From: Bacteroidales bacterium UBA6431
Lineage (GTDB): Bacteria; Bacteroidota; Bacteroidia; Bacteroidales; UBA932
DNA length: 64,000 bases
NCBI GenBank assembly: GCA_002439095.1
Contig: DJOT01000021.1
Coordinates: forward strand, 1 to 64,000
Reading direction: 5' to 3'
Shown piece after piece: positions 36,594-45,452 of the stretch. The position numbers and the translations under genes are program-made. A model generated the notes under the pieces. That model was not told the origin of the DNA. It ran no database searches and saw only the letters and a list, made by a program, of their open reading frames with translations. Positions within the stretch are counted from its first letter, which is position 1. Each line of letters starts with the position of its first letter.

Positions 36594-37946
36594 TTATTTC
36601 TGGTCGATATACTTTATTCCTCCGTAGTATTCCACTACGCTCTTCTTGAGAAGGTACTTGAACATGGAGTTGAGCCTGTCTGCCCGTGCCGCGAGGTAAT
36701 TGTCCGTGGCTGTCTGGTATTCAATCCCGGAGATGAGCCCCTGCTCGTACTTGCGGCTGTTGAGGTGCCATGATTCTTCCTGTACTTCTGATTTGCGCTC
36801 TGCCTGCATGTAGGCTGATGCGGCCCCGTCACGGTCCTGTATCGCCCTACGCACTTCGGACTCTATGTCCCGGAGTTTCTGGTCGTATTCGGCAGAGGCT
36901 TTCTGGTATGCGTGCTTTTTGCGTGAGATGTTGCCTATGTTCTTGAGGCGGTCATAGATCGGGATGCTGACAGAGACCTGGATGTATTCACCGCCGTTGT
37001 TTGTAAACTGTGTCTGGAACGGGTCGGTCTCCCTCAGTCCCGGGTACTCGAAATATGTAGTTGACCAGCCGGCGTATAGATTGACTGTCGGCAGGAGCTG
37101 CCATTTGGCAGTGTTGAGAGCCAGACGGGCATTCTCCATGGCACCGTATGCTATAAGTGCGGAAGGCTGGTTGGCAAGGGCGAAATCTACTATTGCTGTC
37201 TCGTCTTCGTCCGGGCTGGTGGCGAGGGCGTCCCCGTCGGCGAAGGCTGTGTCTATCACAAGAGTGGAGTCGAGAGGCCAGAACATCACGTCCTGCAGGG
37301 TCATCATGGCATCGCCGCGCATGTTTTCGGCGTTGGTCAGGTTGTACTGCCTGTCTGCGAGATCAGCTTCCGCCTGCACAACGTCCGCATAGCCCTTCAC
37401 GCCGAGCTTTTCCTGTCTGCGTGCAAGTTCCAGAGACTTCTGTGCTGTCTGTACCTGGCTGCGGTATATTTCACTTATCTTGGTGTAATACACTGCGTTG
37501 TAGTAGGCTTCCATCGTGGCGAGGCAGATGTCGGCTTCGACCTGGTCTTCCTGTGAGTTGCCCATCGCGAGGGAAGTCTTAGCTATCTTGATGTTGTTGA
37601 GAGCGGAGAACCCGTCGAAGACGGTGATGCCGGCTGAGAGGCTGTAGTTGTTGTGGAACGAGGTCGTGTTGATGTAGGTGTTGGTCTGCGGGTCGATGGC
37701 ACGTCCGAAGTTGTAGTAGGCTGACACACCTGCACTTACCTGAGGAGTGAATGCGCTTAAGATCGCTTCGCGGCGGTCCAGTCTGGCATCCCCGACCGCA
37801 GCCTGCTGTATGCGGACCTTGGTCGAATTGGATACCGCATATTCCATGCACTCTTTCAGTCCCATGACTTCCGCGTCCTGGGCCGGAGCCTGCAGGGCGA
37901 GGCCTGCAAGCAGAATGGTGAGTATACTATGTCTTATCATGTCCAT
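36594..37946 (-). CDS. TolC-family outer membrane efflux protein
   Basis: 450 residues with signal peptide (LAGLALQAPAQ). Two outer-membrane-efflux repeats: N-terminal MGLKECMEYAVSNSTKVRIQQ and the second around ANQPSALIAYGAMENARLALNTAKWQLLPTVN; long helices between. Forms the exit duct of tripartite export. An alternative ATG lies two codons in; I keep 37946 because it puts the sigma-54-like element at exactly the same distance (42 nt) as in front of the permease gene. Confidence 0.93.
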   Translation of the reverse strand: MDMIRHSILTILLAGLALQAPAQDAEVMGLKECMEYAVSNSTKVRIQQAAVGDARLDRREAILSAFTPQVSAGVSAYYNFGRAIDPQTNTYINTTSFHNNYSLSAGITVFDGFSALNNIKIAKTSLAMGNSQEDQVEADICLATMEAYYNAVYYTKISEIYRSQVQTAQKSLELARRQEKLGVKGYADVVQAEADLADRQYNLTNAENMRGDAMMTLQDVMFWPLDSTLVIDTAFADGDALATSPDEDETAIVDFALANQPSALIAYGAMENARLALNTAKWQLLPTVNLYAGWSTTYFEYPGLRETDPFQTQFTNNGGEYIQVSVSIPIYDRLKNIGNISRKKHAYQKASAEYDQKLRDIESEVRRAIQDRDGAASAYMQAERKSEVQEESWHLNSRKYEQGLISGIEYQTATDNYLAARADRLNSMFKYLLKKSVVEYYGGIKYIDQK

Positions 37947-37975
37947 ATTGAATTATCTTGACACTTGAAACAGTA

Positions 37976-37989
37976 TCAGTGATTGTGCC
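37976..37989 (-). promoter_or_regulatory. Sigma-54-like promoter of tolC-hlyD
   Basis: Minus strand TGGCAC, then AATCACT to complete GGCAC-N7-GATA. The -24 half is a perfect TGGCAC; the -12 half has GA where consensus has GC, at the correct 10-nt spacing from GG. GG lies 42 nt before the ATG. The same GGCAC-N7-GATA at the same distance precedes the permease gene. Confidence 0.62.
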
Positions 37990-38044
37990 AAAAATGTAAT
38001 ATGTTGATTGCTAAGACTTTGTGCTATGTGGTCTGGACGGGTCT

Positions 38045-38061
38045 TGTAAAGAAACCTTACA
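38045..38061 (-). promoter_or_regulatory. Predicted activator site 1 upstream of tolC
   Basis: 17-bp imperfect palindrome TGTAAA-GAAAC-CTTACA (one mismatch). Centre 38053, 65 bp upstream of the GG of the sigma-54-like promoter. Partner site at 38067-38083, centres 22 bp apart. Confidence 0.6.
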
Positions 38062-38066
38062 CCTTG

Positions 38067-38083
38067 TGTAAAAAAACTTTACA
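38067..38083 (-). promoter_or_regulatory. Predicted activator site 2 upstream of tolC
   Basis: 17-bp perfect palindrome TGTAAA-AAAAC-TTTACA, extended one pair to GTGTAAA/TTTACAC. It sits just after the stop codon of the histidine kinase gene. Likely bound by the sigma-54 response regulator encoded next door. Confidence 0.62.
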
Positions 38084-38089
38084 CGGGGC

Positions 38090-39298
38090 TTATTTGAAGA
38101 CCAGAGAGAACATTGTGCCGTTCTCGTCGCTGCGCAGCAGACGCAGGTTGCCCCCATGCTGGCGCATGATCTGGCGTGAGAGGCTCAGGCCGATTCCGGT
38201 GCCTTCCTGTTTGGTGGTGAAGAACGGTACGAATATCTGGGCCTGGCTTTCCGGGCTGATAGGAGGGCCGTCGTTGCCCACGTCCACTGTGGTGCAGTCC
38301 TTCTCGTCTATGTCTGCGGTGATGCTTATGTGCTTTGCACCGGCCTGTACGGCGTTTTTCATCAGGTTTATGAGAATCTGGGAGATCTGCCCCTCATCGG
38401 CGTAGAGGAGGATGTCGCTCTGCTTCTCGGTGAAACTTGCACTTGCCCCATGCTCTTTGAGGAAGCTGTCGTTGAGTTCGATCACCTTTGCGGCGAGGTC
38501 ACGCACGTAGAATGCCTTTTTGACCGGGGGTGCCACGCGGGTGAGGTTGCGGTATGATTCCACAAACTTTATCAGGCTTCGGGAAGAGGAGGATATGGTC
38601 TCCAGGCCGGCCTTGAGCTCTTCTCCCTTCACGTCTTTCAATGCTTCGCTCAGTGAGGCGATAGGGGATACCGTGTTCATGATCTCATGGGTCAGAACCC
38701 TGATAAGGCGTGTCCATGAGTCGCTTTCGGCTTCTTCGAGGGTGGAGCTCATGTCGTTGAAGACGATGATTTTCACATCCTTGCCGTTGATGCTGTCAGA
38801 AGTGGCGGAGAGGACTATGCGGTGCTGTGAGCTTTCGCTGTAGAACGATACCCGCTTGTCTTGGCCGTGTTCGACGGAGAGAAAGGCCTCGTAGACCTCT
38901 GTGCTGATGTTGCTCAACTGCCGGATGGCGTTGATGTTCGAGAGACCCAGCAGGCTGCGGGCCATCCTGTTGGAATATGCTACGCGGCCGGTCTTGACCT
39001 CCGAGACTATCACTCCTGTGGAGACGTTGTCCAGCATCCGTCCATAGTAGCGCTCTGTCTCACGGATGTACTTGGTCTCTTTGTCGAATATGTCACGGAG
39101 CCTGTTCAGAGTACGGTTGAGCCCGCGGTTGAGCAGATGTCCCCGTCCGAAGCGGAAATTGGTCTCCCCGTCGTCGAGTGCGTCGAGCATGTAGTCCACC
39201 TTGTGTTTGACTCTTCCCGTAAAGAAGATTCCGGAGAGGAAGGTGGCGACGATGACCGATAGCGCCACGACCAATATGACGGCCGGCCACGGGATCAT
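38090..39298 (-). CDS. Membrane-anchored histidine kinase (NtrY/NtrB-like)
   Basis: 402 residues. One membrane segment at about 5-27 and no periplasmic domain; a PAS-like region at about 75-130 (YYGRMLDNVSTGVIVSE); phospho-acceptor His in RVLTHEIMNTVSPI near residue 200; N box ILINLMKNAVQAG, G boxes DVGNDGPPIS and GTGIGLSLSRQIM. The NTVSPI pattern after the His is of the NtrB/ZraS class that pairs with sigma-54 regulators. Overlaps the regulator gene by 4 nt. Signal probably cytosolic or in the membrane. Confidence 0.92.
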   Translation of the reverse strand: MIPWPAVILVVALSVIVATFLSGIFFTGRVKHKVDYMLDALDDGETNFRFGRGHLLNRGLNRTLNRLRDIFDKETKYIRETERYYGRMLDNVSTGVIVSEVKTGRVAYSNRMARSLLGLSNINAIRQLSNISTEVYEAFLSVEHGQDKRVSFYSESSQHRIVLSATSDSINGKDVKIIVFNDMSSTLEEAESDSWTRLIRVLTHEIMNTVSPIASLSEALKDVKGEELKAGLETISSSSRSLIKFVESYRNLTRVAPPVKKAFYVRDLAAKVIELNDSFLKEHGASASFTEKQSDILLYADEGQISQILINLMKNAVQAGAKHISITADIDEKDCTTVDVGNDGPPISPESQAQIFVPFFTTKQEGTGIGLSLSRQIMRQHGGNLRLLRSDENGTMFSLVFK

Positions 39299-40629
39299 AT
39301 CCCGTATTTTTTCAGTTTGCTGTAGAGGGTGGGCCGGCTGATATCCAGAGCCTTGGCCACCATGGAGAGGTTGCCGGAATATTTGTCCATCGCCGCCCGG
39401 ATGGTCCTTTCTTCGACTTCTTCCAGCGTCCCGACCGAGTCAGAGGTCTTCAGGACAGGAGTTGAAGGCAGTTGGAGGTCTTCTTTCTTGAGGAGATTCC
39501 CCTCGGAGAGGATTACAGCCTTCTCGATGCAGTTCTGCAGTTCGCGCACATTGCCTGGCCAAGGGTAGTGCTTCAGTTCTGATAATGCGTCATTGTCCAG
39601 ACCGGTCACGTCCCGGTGATATTGCTCCGCGAAGCGTGCTATGAAGACTTCTGCAAGGTGGCATATATCGTCCGGGCGTTCGCGCAGGGACGGGATGGAC
39701 AGGTGCACGGTGTTGATCCGGTAGTAAAGGTCTTCTCTGAAAGCGCCTTTGGCCACGAGCTGCTCAAGGTTCATGTTGGTGGCGCATATCAGCCTGATAT
39801 CCACCGGGATGCTCTTGGTGTCTCCGACCCGGGTGACGCTGCGGTTCTGGAGCACGCGCAGGAGTTTGGCCTGTGAGGCCAGCGGGATGTTGCCTATCTC
39901 GTCGAGGAAAAGCGTCCCGCCTGATGCCTGCTCGAACTTGCCCGGATGGTCGCTTACCGCATCGGTGAACGCCCCCTTGACGTGCCCGAAAAGTTCACTT
40001 TCGAAAAGTGTGTCCGGGATGGCGCCGGCATCCACGCTCACCAGCGGTTTGGCGGCACGCAGCGATGAGCGGTGTATTTCTGAGGCGAGCACGTCTTTTC
40101 CGGTGCCGTTCTCTCCCGTAATCAGCACGGTGGCGTCCGTCGGAGCTATCTTGCTTACTGTCCGTCGGATGGCATCCATCTGGGGGCTGTCTCCCCAGTA
40201 TATATGTACGATGGAGTCTTTCTCTTCGGACTTGCGGGCTTTCTTCGCGGCCTGGCATGCGGAGCGCAGGGTGGAGATAAGCCTTTCGTTGTCCCATGGT
40301 TTCGGGATGAAATCGTACGCCCCGCGCTTCATCCCCTCCACCGCGAGCTGGACATCGGCATAAGCAGTGAAAAGAACTACTTTCAGTTCCGGGAAACGGC
40401 TCTTTAGCTCCCCGAGCCAGTACAGTCCCTCATTGCCGGTGTTGATGTCGGCGTTGAAGTTCATGTCCAGCAGCACAGCATCAGGCTTGAATCTCTCCAC
40501 CGTGCTGACAAGGCTCACCGGAGAGGGCAGCAGCTCCACTTCGGCGAAGTGCAGGGGCAGCAGTATCTTCAGAGTCGAGCGGATGCCGGCGTTGTCATCG
40601 ACTACAAGTATTTTTCCATCCTTTTTCAT
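39295..40629 (-). CDS. Sigma-54-dependent response regulator (NtrC family)
   Basis: 444 residues. Receiver at 1-125 (ILVVDDNAGIRS, phospho-Asp in AVLLDMNFNAD near residue 55), AAA+ domain at about 145-370 with Walker A ITGENGTGKDVLA, the sigma-54-contact loop GAFTDA, Walker B GGTLFLDEIGN and R-finger region, and a Fis-type HTH at the end (LSMVAKALDISRPTLYSKLKKYG). I start at the ATG giving MKKDGKILVVDD. With the adjacent kinase it is the obvious candidate for the TGTAAA-N5-TTTACA sites on both flanks of its operon. Confidence 0.95.
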   Translation of the reverse strand: MKKDGKILVVDDNAGIRSTLKILLPLHFAEVELLPSPVSLVSTVERFKPDAVLLDMNFNADINTGNEGLYWLGELKSRFPELKVVLFTAYADVQLAVEGMKRGAYDFIPKPWDNERLISTLRSACQAAKKARKSEEKDSIVHIYWGDSPQMDAIRRTVSKIAPTDATVLITGENGTGKDVLASEIHRSSLRAAKPLVSVDAGAIPDTLFESELFGHVKGAFTDAVSDHPGKFEQASGGTLFLDEIGNIPLASQAKLLRVLQNRSVTRVGDTKSIPVDIRLICATNMNLEQLVAKGAFREDLYYRINTVHLSIPSLRERPDDICHLAEVFIARFAEQYHRDVTGLDNDALSELKHYPWPGNVRELQNCIEKAVILSEGNLLKKEDLQLPSTPVLKTSDSVGTLEEVEERTIRAAMDKYSGNLSMVAKALDISRPTLYSKLKKYGI

Positions 40630-40650
40630 ACTACACAAAAGTAGGAAAAA

Positions 40651-42990
40651 TTATTCTTTCTTCAGTTCCGTGGCAGGGTTGGTCCTGGCGGCGCGAAGAG
40701 TCTGCCACAGTACGGACAGGAAAGAGATGACAAGCGAGATGATACAGGCGAGGGCGAATATCCACCAGTAGCCGCTGATCCGCCAGGCAAATCCCTGCAG
40801 GTACTTCCCGGCGAGGAAAACGGCGACCGGCACCCCTATGATGCAGGCCGCCAGTGTAAGGATGAGATAAGACTTCACGCTGCTTATGGTCTCCGCCTCC
40901 ACGGTACTGCCGAACACCTTCCGGACGGCGATCTCCTTGGCCCTCTGGTCTGAGTACCAGGTGCTCATGGCTATGAGCCCGAGCAGGGCTATGATGATCG
41001 CAAGGACCATGAATATCTCCACCAGTCTCATCGTGCGCACTGCCGGGGCAAGGCCGCTGCGCGTGTTCTCGGAGATGAACCAGTTGCAGTTCGCCTCGTC
41101 ATAGTCTCCCTCATCTTCCTGATACTTGCGGAAAACCGAGTCTATCGCTCTGGCGGTGTTGTCGCTTTCGTCCAGAGTCTGTATCAGCAGGCCGCAGGCG
41201 TATGTGAGGTCTTCGTCTCTCTGCACCGAGATGGCCATATACGGGTTGGGATTTCCATCGGATGCGCCGCTCACCGGAATGTCCTTGATGATACCGCCGA
41301 TGCTTTCGACCTTGGAGTTGTTGAATCCGCTGAATTTGCGGGCGTAGTAGGCTTCCGTACTGTCGGTGAGGCTGATGGCTTTGGAGAGGGTTTCCCCGAG
41401 CCACAGGCTGCGTTCGAAAGGATGTCCGAAATCTTCAATCACCACAGGCTGCGACATGCGGAAGAAAGTCGAGTCGCAGAGCATCAGCTGTACGGTGATG
41501 GTCTTGTCAGAGGCATCCTTCATGCCTATGCCGAAATTGAAGTGTCCCGGTACGGCGTTGCCCAGGCCGATCTTCTTCACTTCCGGGAGGGCCTTGAGCC
41601 TGTTGGCAAGCACTGAAGCCGATGCCGCATCCCGGAAAGAAGCGTCCAGATAGTACAGATTGGAAGTCTGCGCATTCATAGGCCGTTCCATCATGTGCTT
41701 CATCTGTAGCTCCATCAGCAGCCCCATGGAGAGCAGGACCACGGCAAGGGCACTTTGAATCACGATGAAAATCTTGCTGAACACCATCTTGCTCCGCACT
41801 CTGAACCCTCCCTTGACAGTATCGATCGGGCTGTATTGCGAGATGATTCTTGCAGGGATAAATCCCGCCAGGACACCGAGTACCAGGATGAGCAGCAGGT
41901 AGATGGCTATGCTGCCGGGGCTGAAGGCGATGGAGAGAGGGGAGAACAGGGCCGCATCCTCTCCTACGAGAAGCGAGTTCATAGCCGGAGTCAGTGCTAC
42001 AGCAAGCAGCAGCCCGGCTATGCAGCAGACGGCGGTGAACGCCACAGACTCAGCCACGCTGGAGAAGAAAACTTTCCCTTTTCCGGCACCGAGCAGCCTG
42101 CGAACCGCCATCTCCTTGGCCCGCTTGCCGCAGAGGGCAGTGCTGAGGTTGATGTAGTTGAACACAGATGAGAGCAGCAGAGCCAGAGCCACAATCGTCA
42201 GCACTTCAAGCATCGATTTGCTGGTGTGTTTCAATATGTAAGCGTCATCAAGGAAATAAAGTTCATCAAGGCGATGAAGCTTTGGACGTATCCAGCCGCT
42301 TGAATAGTTTTTCTCGCACAGAGCTGCGGTCTTCTCTTCTATGGTCTTCCTGTCGACGCCTTCCCGGGTCAAGAAAAGGGTCATTATATTCCCGATCACG
42401 GAGAACTTGCGCGCTCCGCGGTATACTGGATTCAGATTCTGTATGTTCAGCAGGATGTCACAATAAGGGAATATGGAGTCCTTGAAATCATCGAAGACAC
42501 CGGCTATCACATGTTCCTCCTCATCGAACAAGATGACCTTGCCGATGATATCTTCCCCGGAGCCGGAGATGGTGTTGGCGAAAGTCCGGCTGACAAGTAT
42601 GTTTCCTTTGCTCTCGAGGGCGTCGATGAGGGCTTTGTCCACACCGGTCGGGAACATCTCGAAGAACTCCCTGTCCACGCTGGTGGTGTGGACATTGTAG
42701 TGGTTGTCAGCCACCTGCGCCGTGCTTTCCTCCCAACGGTATCTGGTGGCCATCTCCACTTCGGGCACCTCGTTTTCCAGGGCATCCTTGTCATCAAAAC
42801 TCAAGGCTACAATGTCCTCGGCGCTGAGGGAATAGATCCTGCCGTAGTCTGGATTTCCGTAGGCGATGCTGTACTGCTGCCAGGCGTAACTGCCGATCAG
42901 TATTGTGAAGCACAGGCTGACTGTGAGCCCGAAGGCTTCGATTATGGTGTAAAGTCTGTTACGGCTGAGAAACTTGATGTAGGATTTCAT
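40651..42990 (-). CDS. FtsX/MacB-type ABC transporter permease
   Basis: 779 residues. Membrane segment at about 18-40, a MacB-like periplasmic core, a first FtsX domain (RAKEMAVRRLLGAGKGKVFF onward, three segments), second periplasmic region, and a second FtsX domain with RAKEIAVRKVFGSTVEA. Ends in ARTNPATELKKE like its neighbour. Such permeases drive substrate extrusion or periplasmic remodelling using a separate ATPase, which is absent here. One bp after the paralog upstream; 21 bp before the response regulator. Confidence 0.9.
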   Translation of the reverse strand: MKSYIKFLSRNRLYTIIEAFGLTVSLCFTILIGSYAWQQYSIAYGNPDYGRIYSLSAEDIVALSFDDKDALENEVPEVEMATRYRWEESTAQVADNHYNVHTTSVDREFFEMFPTGVDKALIDALESKGNILVSRTFANTISGSGEDIIGKVILFDEEEHVIAGVFDDFKDSIFPYCDILLNIQNLNPVYRGARKFSVIGNIMTLFLTREGVDRKTIEEKTAALCEKNYSSGWIRPKLHRLDELYFLDDAYILKHTSKSMLEVLTIVALALLLSSVFNYINLSTALCGKRAKEMAVRRLLGAGKGKVFFSSVAESVAFTAVCCIAGLLLAVALTPAMNSLLVGEDAALFSPLSIAFSPGSIAIYLLLILVLGVLAGFIPARIISQYSPIDTVKGGFRVRSKMVFSKIFIVIQSALAVVLLSMGLLMELQMKHMMERPMNAQTSNLYYLDASFRDAASASVLANRLKALPEVKKIGLGNAVPGHFNFGIGMKDASDKTITVQLMLCDSTFFRMSQPVVIEDFGHPFERSLWLGETLSKAISLTDSTEAYYARKFSGFNNSKVESIGGIIKDIPVSGASDGNPNPYMAISVQRDEDLTYACGLLIQTLDESDNTARAIDSVFRKYQEDEGDYDEANCNWFISENTRSGLAPAVRTMRLVEIFMVLAIIIALLGLIAMSTWYSDQRAKEIAVRKVFGSTVEAETISSVKSYLILTLAACIIGVPVAVFLAGKYLQGFAWRISGYWWIFALACIISLVISFLSVLWQTLRAARTNPATELKKE

Positions 42991-42991
42991 T

Positions 42992-45313
42992 TTACTCTTT
43001 CTTTAGTTCAGTGGCCGGGTTTGTGCGGGCCGTGCGTATGCTCTGCCAGAGGACAGAGACTCCCGCTATGATGGCGGTTGCGAGTCCGGCAAGGGCGAAT
43101 ATCCACCAATACAGACTGATATGATAGCTGTAGTTCTGAAGCCAACGGTTCATTAGGAGCCAGCCTATTGGGACGGCAAGCACGAATGCTACACCTACGA
43201 GCTTTATGAATGACAGTACGAGCTGTATGAGCACTTTCTTGTACGATGCCCCGAAGACTTTTTTGAGCGATACGGTCTTTCTCTCCTGCTGCATGTAATA
43301 TGAACTCATGGCCACCAGTCCGAGAGCGGAGATGAAGATGGACAGGATGGAGAAAAGAAGCATGATGCTGCTTACCTGCCTTTCCTTGGCGAAATGCTCT
43401 TTAAGAATGTCTTCTGCCCAGTCCACATCGAACAGCTTGTCCGGGAACATCTCCGAGCAGATTGCCCTTGCTCTTTCCATTGCGGTCTTGTGGTTTCCGA
43501 CTGTCTTGATGACGATGGTCCACGGCCAGTCTTTTCCCGAGTAACCGTCATCAAAACGTTTGAGCATCGCCGGCTTCTGTGCGTTCAGAATGTTGCCGAT
43601 GCGGAAGTCATACCAGATGCCGCCTATGGCCATAGGTTCTCTGTCCTTGACATAGATAGCCTTGGCATCATCGTCCAGACCGGCTTCTCTCAGGGCTTCT
43701 TCGTTGAATGACCATGCGTCTGCGAGGTGGTTGTCCAGCTTCTCTCTCAAACCCAATATCTCGAAGTATGCCTTGTCCCCCTTGATCATCTGGAACGATA
43801 TCCAGTCTCCGTTCTCGAGCTCCATCGTCTGGTTGTTGGTGAAAGACAGCGGATGTCCATCGCCGAGGCCCACTGCATTTACAGAAGGGTCTGATTGAAG
43901 TTTGTCAACAAGCGGCTTTACGGCATCGGCATTGCCGAATGCATTGTCGATGACCAGCTGGTCGGAAATGTCATAGCCGAGAGGCGCATCGATAAGATGC
44001 TTTATCTGAAGTTGCATCGTCAGGGCAACGGTCAGCATCACTACCGACAGGATGCACTGCACCACTATTATGACTTTGCTGTAGAGGGTCTTTGTCTTTA
44101 GTTTGAGAGTTCCGCGGACGATCTCGATGGGCTTTACCCTTCTTGTCATGAGGGATGGTACAAGTCCGGAGATTATGCTGACAATCGCTGTGAATATCAA
44201 GCACACTCCGATGGTTTCCGGACTGAGCGAATTGAAGATTGAGATGTTGTATTCAAGCAGCCTGCTCATGGCAGGGGAAATGGTCTGGGCGAGCAGGGCA
44301 GCCACTATGGTCGATGCTCCGCAGATGACGAGGCTCTCCAACATGCTTGTCCGGAAAATCTCCCCTTTGCTTGCCCCGACGAGTCTGCGTGTCGCCATCT
44401 CCTTGGCTCTGAAGCCTGAGAGGGCGGTGGTCATGTTGACATAGTTGAGCACGGAGAAGAGCAGCAGGAGCAGACACATGGTGAGAAGGATCTCCACTAT
44501 CGAGAGGTCTCCGCGCAGAAGGCTCCCTGTAGGGTCAGAAAGGCCGGAGGAGTGGAAATATATGTCTTTGAGCGGCACTACCTCCACGCTGTCCCATATC
44601 CCGGCGTTGCGGTATGGCCAGAAAATCTCCTTGTAGTACTCCAAGATGTCATCCGTGCGGGAACGCAGATCCGTCCCCGGATAAGTCATTACGAAGCAGA
44701 TTGAGCTCGCAGCATTGTTCATGGAAGAGTTGTTGGACCGGTTTTCTTTTTCCATCTGCTCACCTCTGACGATGATGTCGGTCGGCTTGATGACGGAGTT
44801 TTCGATGTCTTTGTATGTGCCGGCTACGGTCAGCTCTCGTCCGTAACGGAGAAAAACCTGCCCGAGCGGATCTGCGCCCGGGAAGTTGGCTTTCGCGAAA
44901 CTTTCGCTGAGCAGAATCTTGTCTTCCCCGCTTTTCCACGCCTCCTTGTCAGCCTCTGATATCCGGAAACTGAACATGTCGAAGAACGAACTGTCGGCGT
45001 ATGCTGTCGTGGCGTAGATTGTCTGCCCGTTGAGGCTGTATTCTTTGCTGCCTCCCTCCGAGTATGAGGCGGAGCGCTCGATCTCGGGAAATTTCTGCTT
45101 GAGGTATCGGGGCATGTAGTAGGCGGAAGACAGATGCGGGCCTCCACCCACGGCATATATTCGGTCTCCATTCTTCTGGAAAGAATCGGTGCTGAGCTGT
45201 CGGCTTACATAGATGCCGAGGAGCATCACGAAAGCGATCGAGATGCTGAATCCGATTATGTTGATCGCGCAGTAAAGCTTGTTGCGCTTAAGGAAGTTGA
45301 AAAAACTCTTCAT
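42992..45313 (-). CDS. FtsX/MacB-type ABC transporter permease (paralog)
   Basis: 773 residues, tandem paralog of the next gene with the same double FtsX architecture: FRAKEMATRRLVGASKGEIFR in the first FtsX part, KTVSLKKVFGASYKK in the second, and the ending RTARTNPATELKKE. First gene of the permease-permease-RR-HK unit and directly behind the predicted sigma-54 promoter. The ATP-binding subunit must come from elsewhere. Confidence 0.9.
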   Translation of the reverse strand: MKSFFNFLKRNKLYCAINIIGFSISIAFVMLLGIYVSRQLSTDSFQKNGDRIYAVGGGPHLSSAYYMPRYLKQKFPEIERSASYSEGGSKEYSLNGQTIYATTAYADSSFFDMFSFRISEADKEAWKSGEDKILLSESFAKANFPGADPLGQVFLRYGRELTVAGTYKDIENSVIKPTDIIVRGEQMEKENRSNNSSMNNAASSICFVMTYPGTDLRSRTDDILEYYKEIFWPYRNAGIWDSVEVVPLKDIYFHSSGLSDPTGSLLRGDLSIVEILLTMCLLLLLFSVLNYVNMTTALSGFRAKEMATRRLVGASKGEIFRTSMLESLVICGASTIVAALLAQTISPAMSRLLEYNISIFNSLSPETIGVCLIFTAIVSIISGLVPSLMTRRVKPIEIVRGTLKLKTKTLYSKVIIVVQCILSVVMLTVALTMQLQIKHLIDAPLGYDISDQLVIDNAFGNADAVKPLVDKLQSDPSVNAVGLGDGHPLSFTNNQTMELENGDWISFQMIKGDKAYFEILGLREKLDNHLADAWSFNEEALREAGLDDDAKAIYVKDREPMAIGGIWYDFRIGNILNAQKPAMLKRFDDGYSGKDWPWTIVIKTVGNHKTAMERARAICSEMFPDKLFDVDWAEDILKEHFAKERQVSSIMLLFSILSIFISALGLVAMSSYYMQQERKTVSLKKVFGASYKKVLIQLVLSFIKLVGVAFVLAVPIGWLLMNRWLQNYSYHISLYWWIFALAGLATAIIAGVSVLWQSIRTARTNPATELKKE

Positions 45314-45341
45314 TGCATTTTTTTTTGTCGCAAATGAGATT

Positions 45342-45356
45342 ATCCACTTCCGTGCC
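45342..45356 (-). promoter_or_regulatory. Sigma-54-like promoter of the permease-RR-HK unit
   Basis: Minus strand AGGCAC, then GGAAGTG, then GATA: GGCAC-N7-GATA, identical in shape to the tolC promoter. -24 differs from TGGCAC in one base; -12 has GA for GC. GG is 42 nt before the ATG at 45313. Confidence 0.58.
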
Positions 45357-45413
45357 TAAAAGCGTAACTAATTTATTGTTAATATTTTGCTAGTGAGTCC
45401 TTGCGTCGGCTTA

Positions 45414-45430
45414 TGTAAAGTTCTTTTACA
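45414..45430 (-). promoter_or_regulatory. Predicted activator site 1 upstream of the permease unit
   Basis: Perfect 17-bp palindrome TGTAAA-GTTCT-TTTACA, centre 45422, 67 bp upstream of the promoter GG; partner centre is 22 bp further. Confidence 0.62.
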
Positions 45431-45435
45431 CTTGA

Positions 45436-45452
45436 TGTAAAATTCCTTTACA
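45436..45452 (-). promoter_or_regulatory. Predicted activator site 2 upstream of the permease unit
   Basis: Perfect palindrome TGTAAA-ATTCC-TTTACA, centre 45444. Its right arm covers the stop codon of the IMPase gene, so the site lies partly in coding sequence. Confidence 0.62.
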
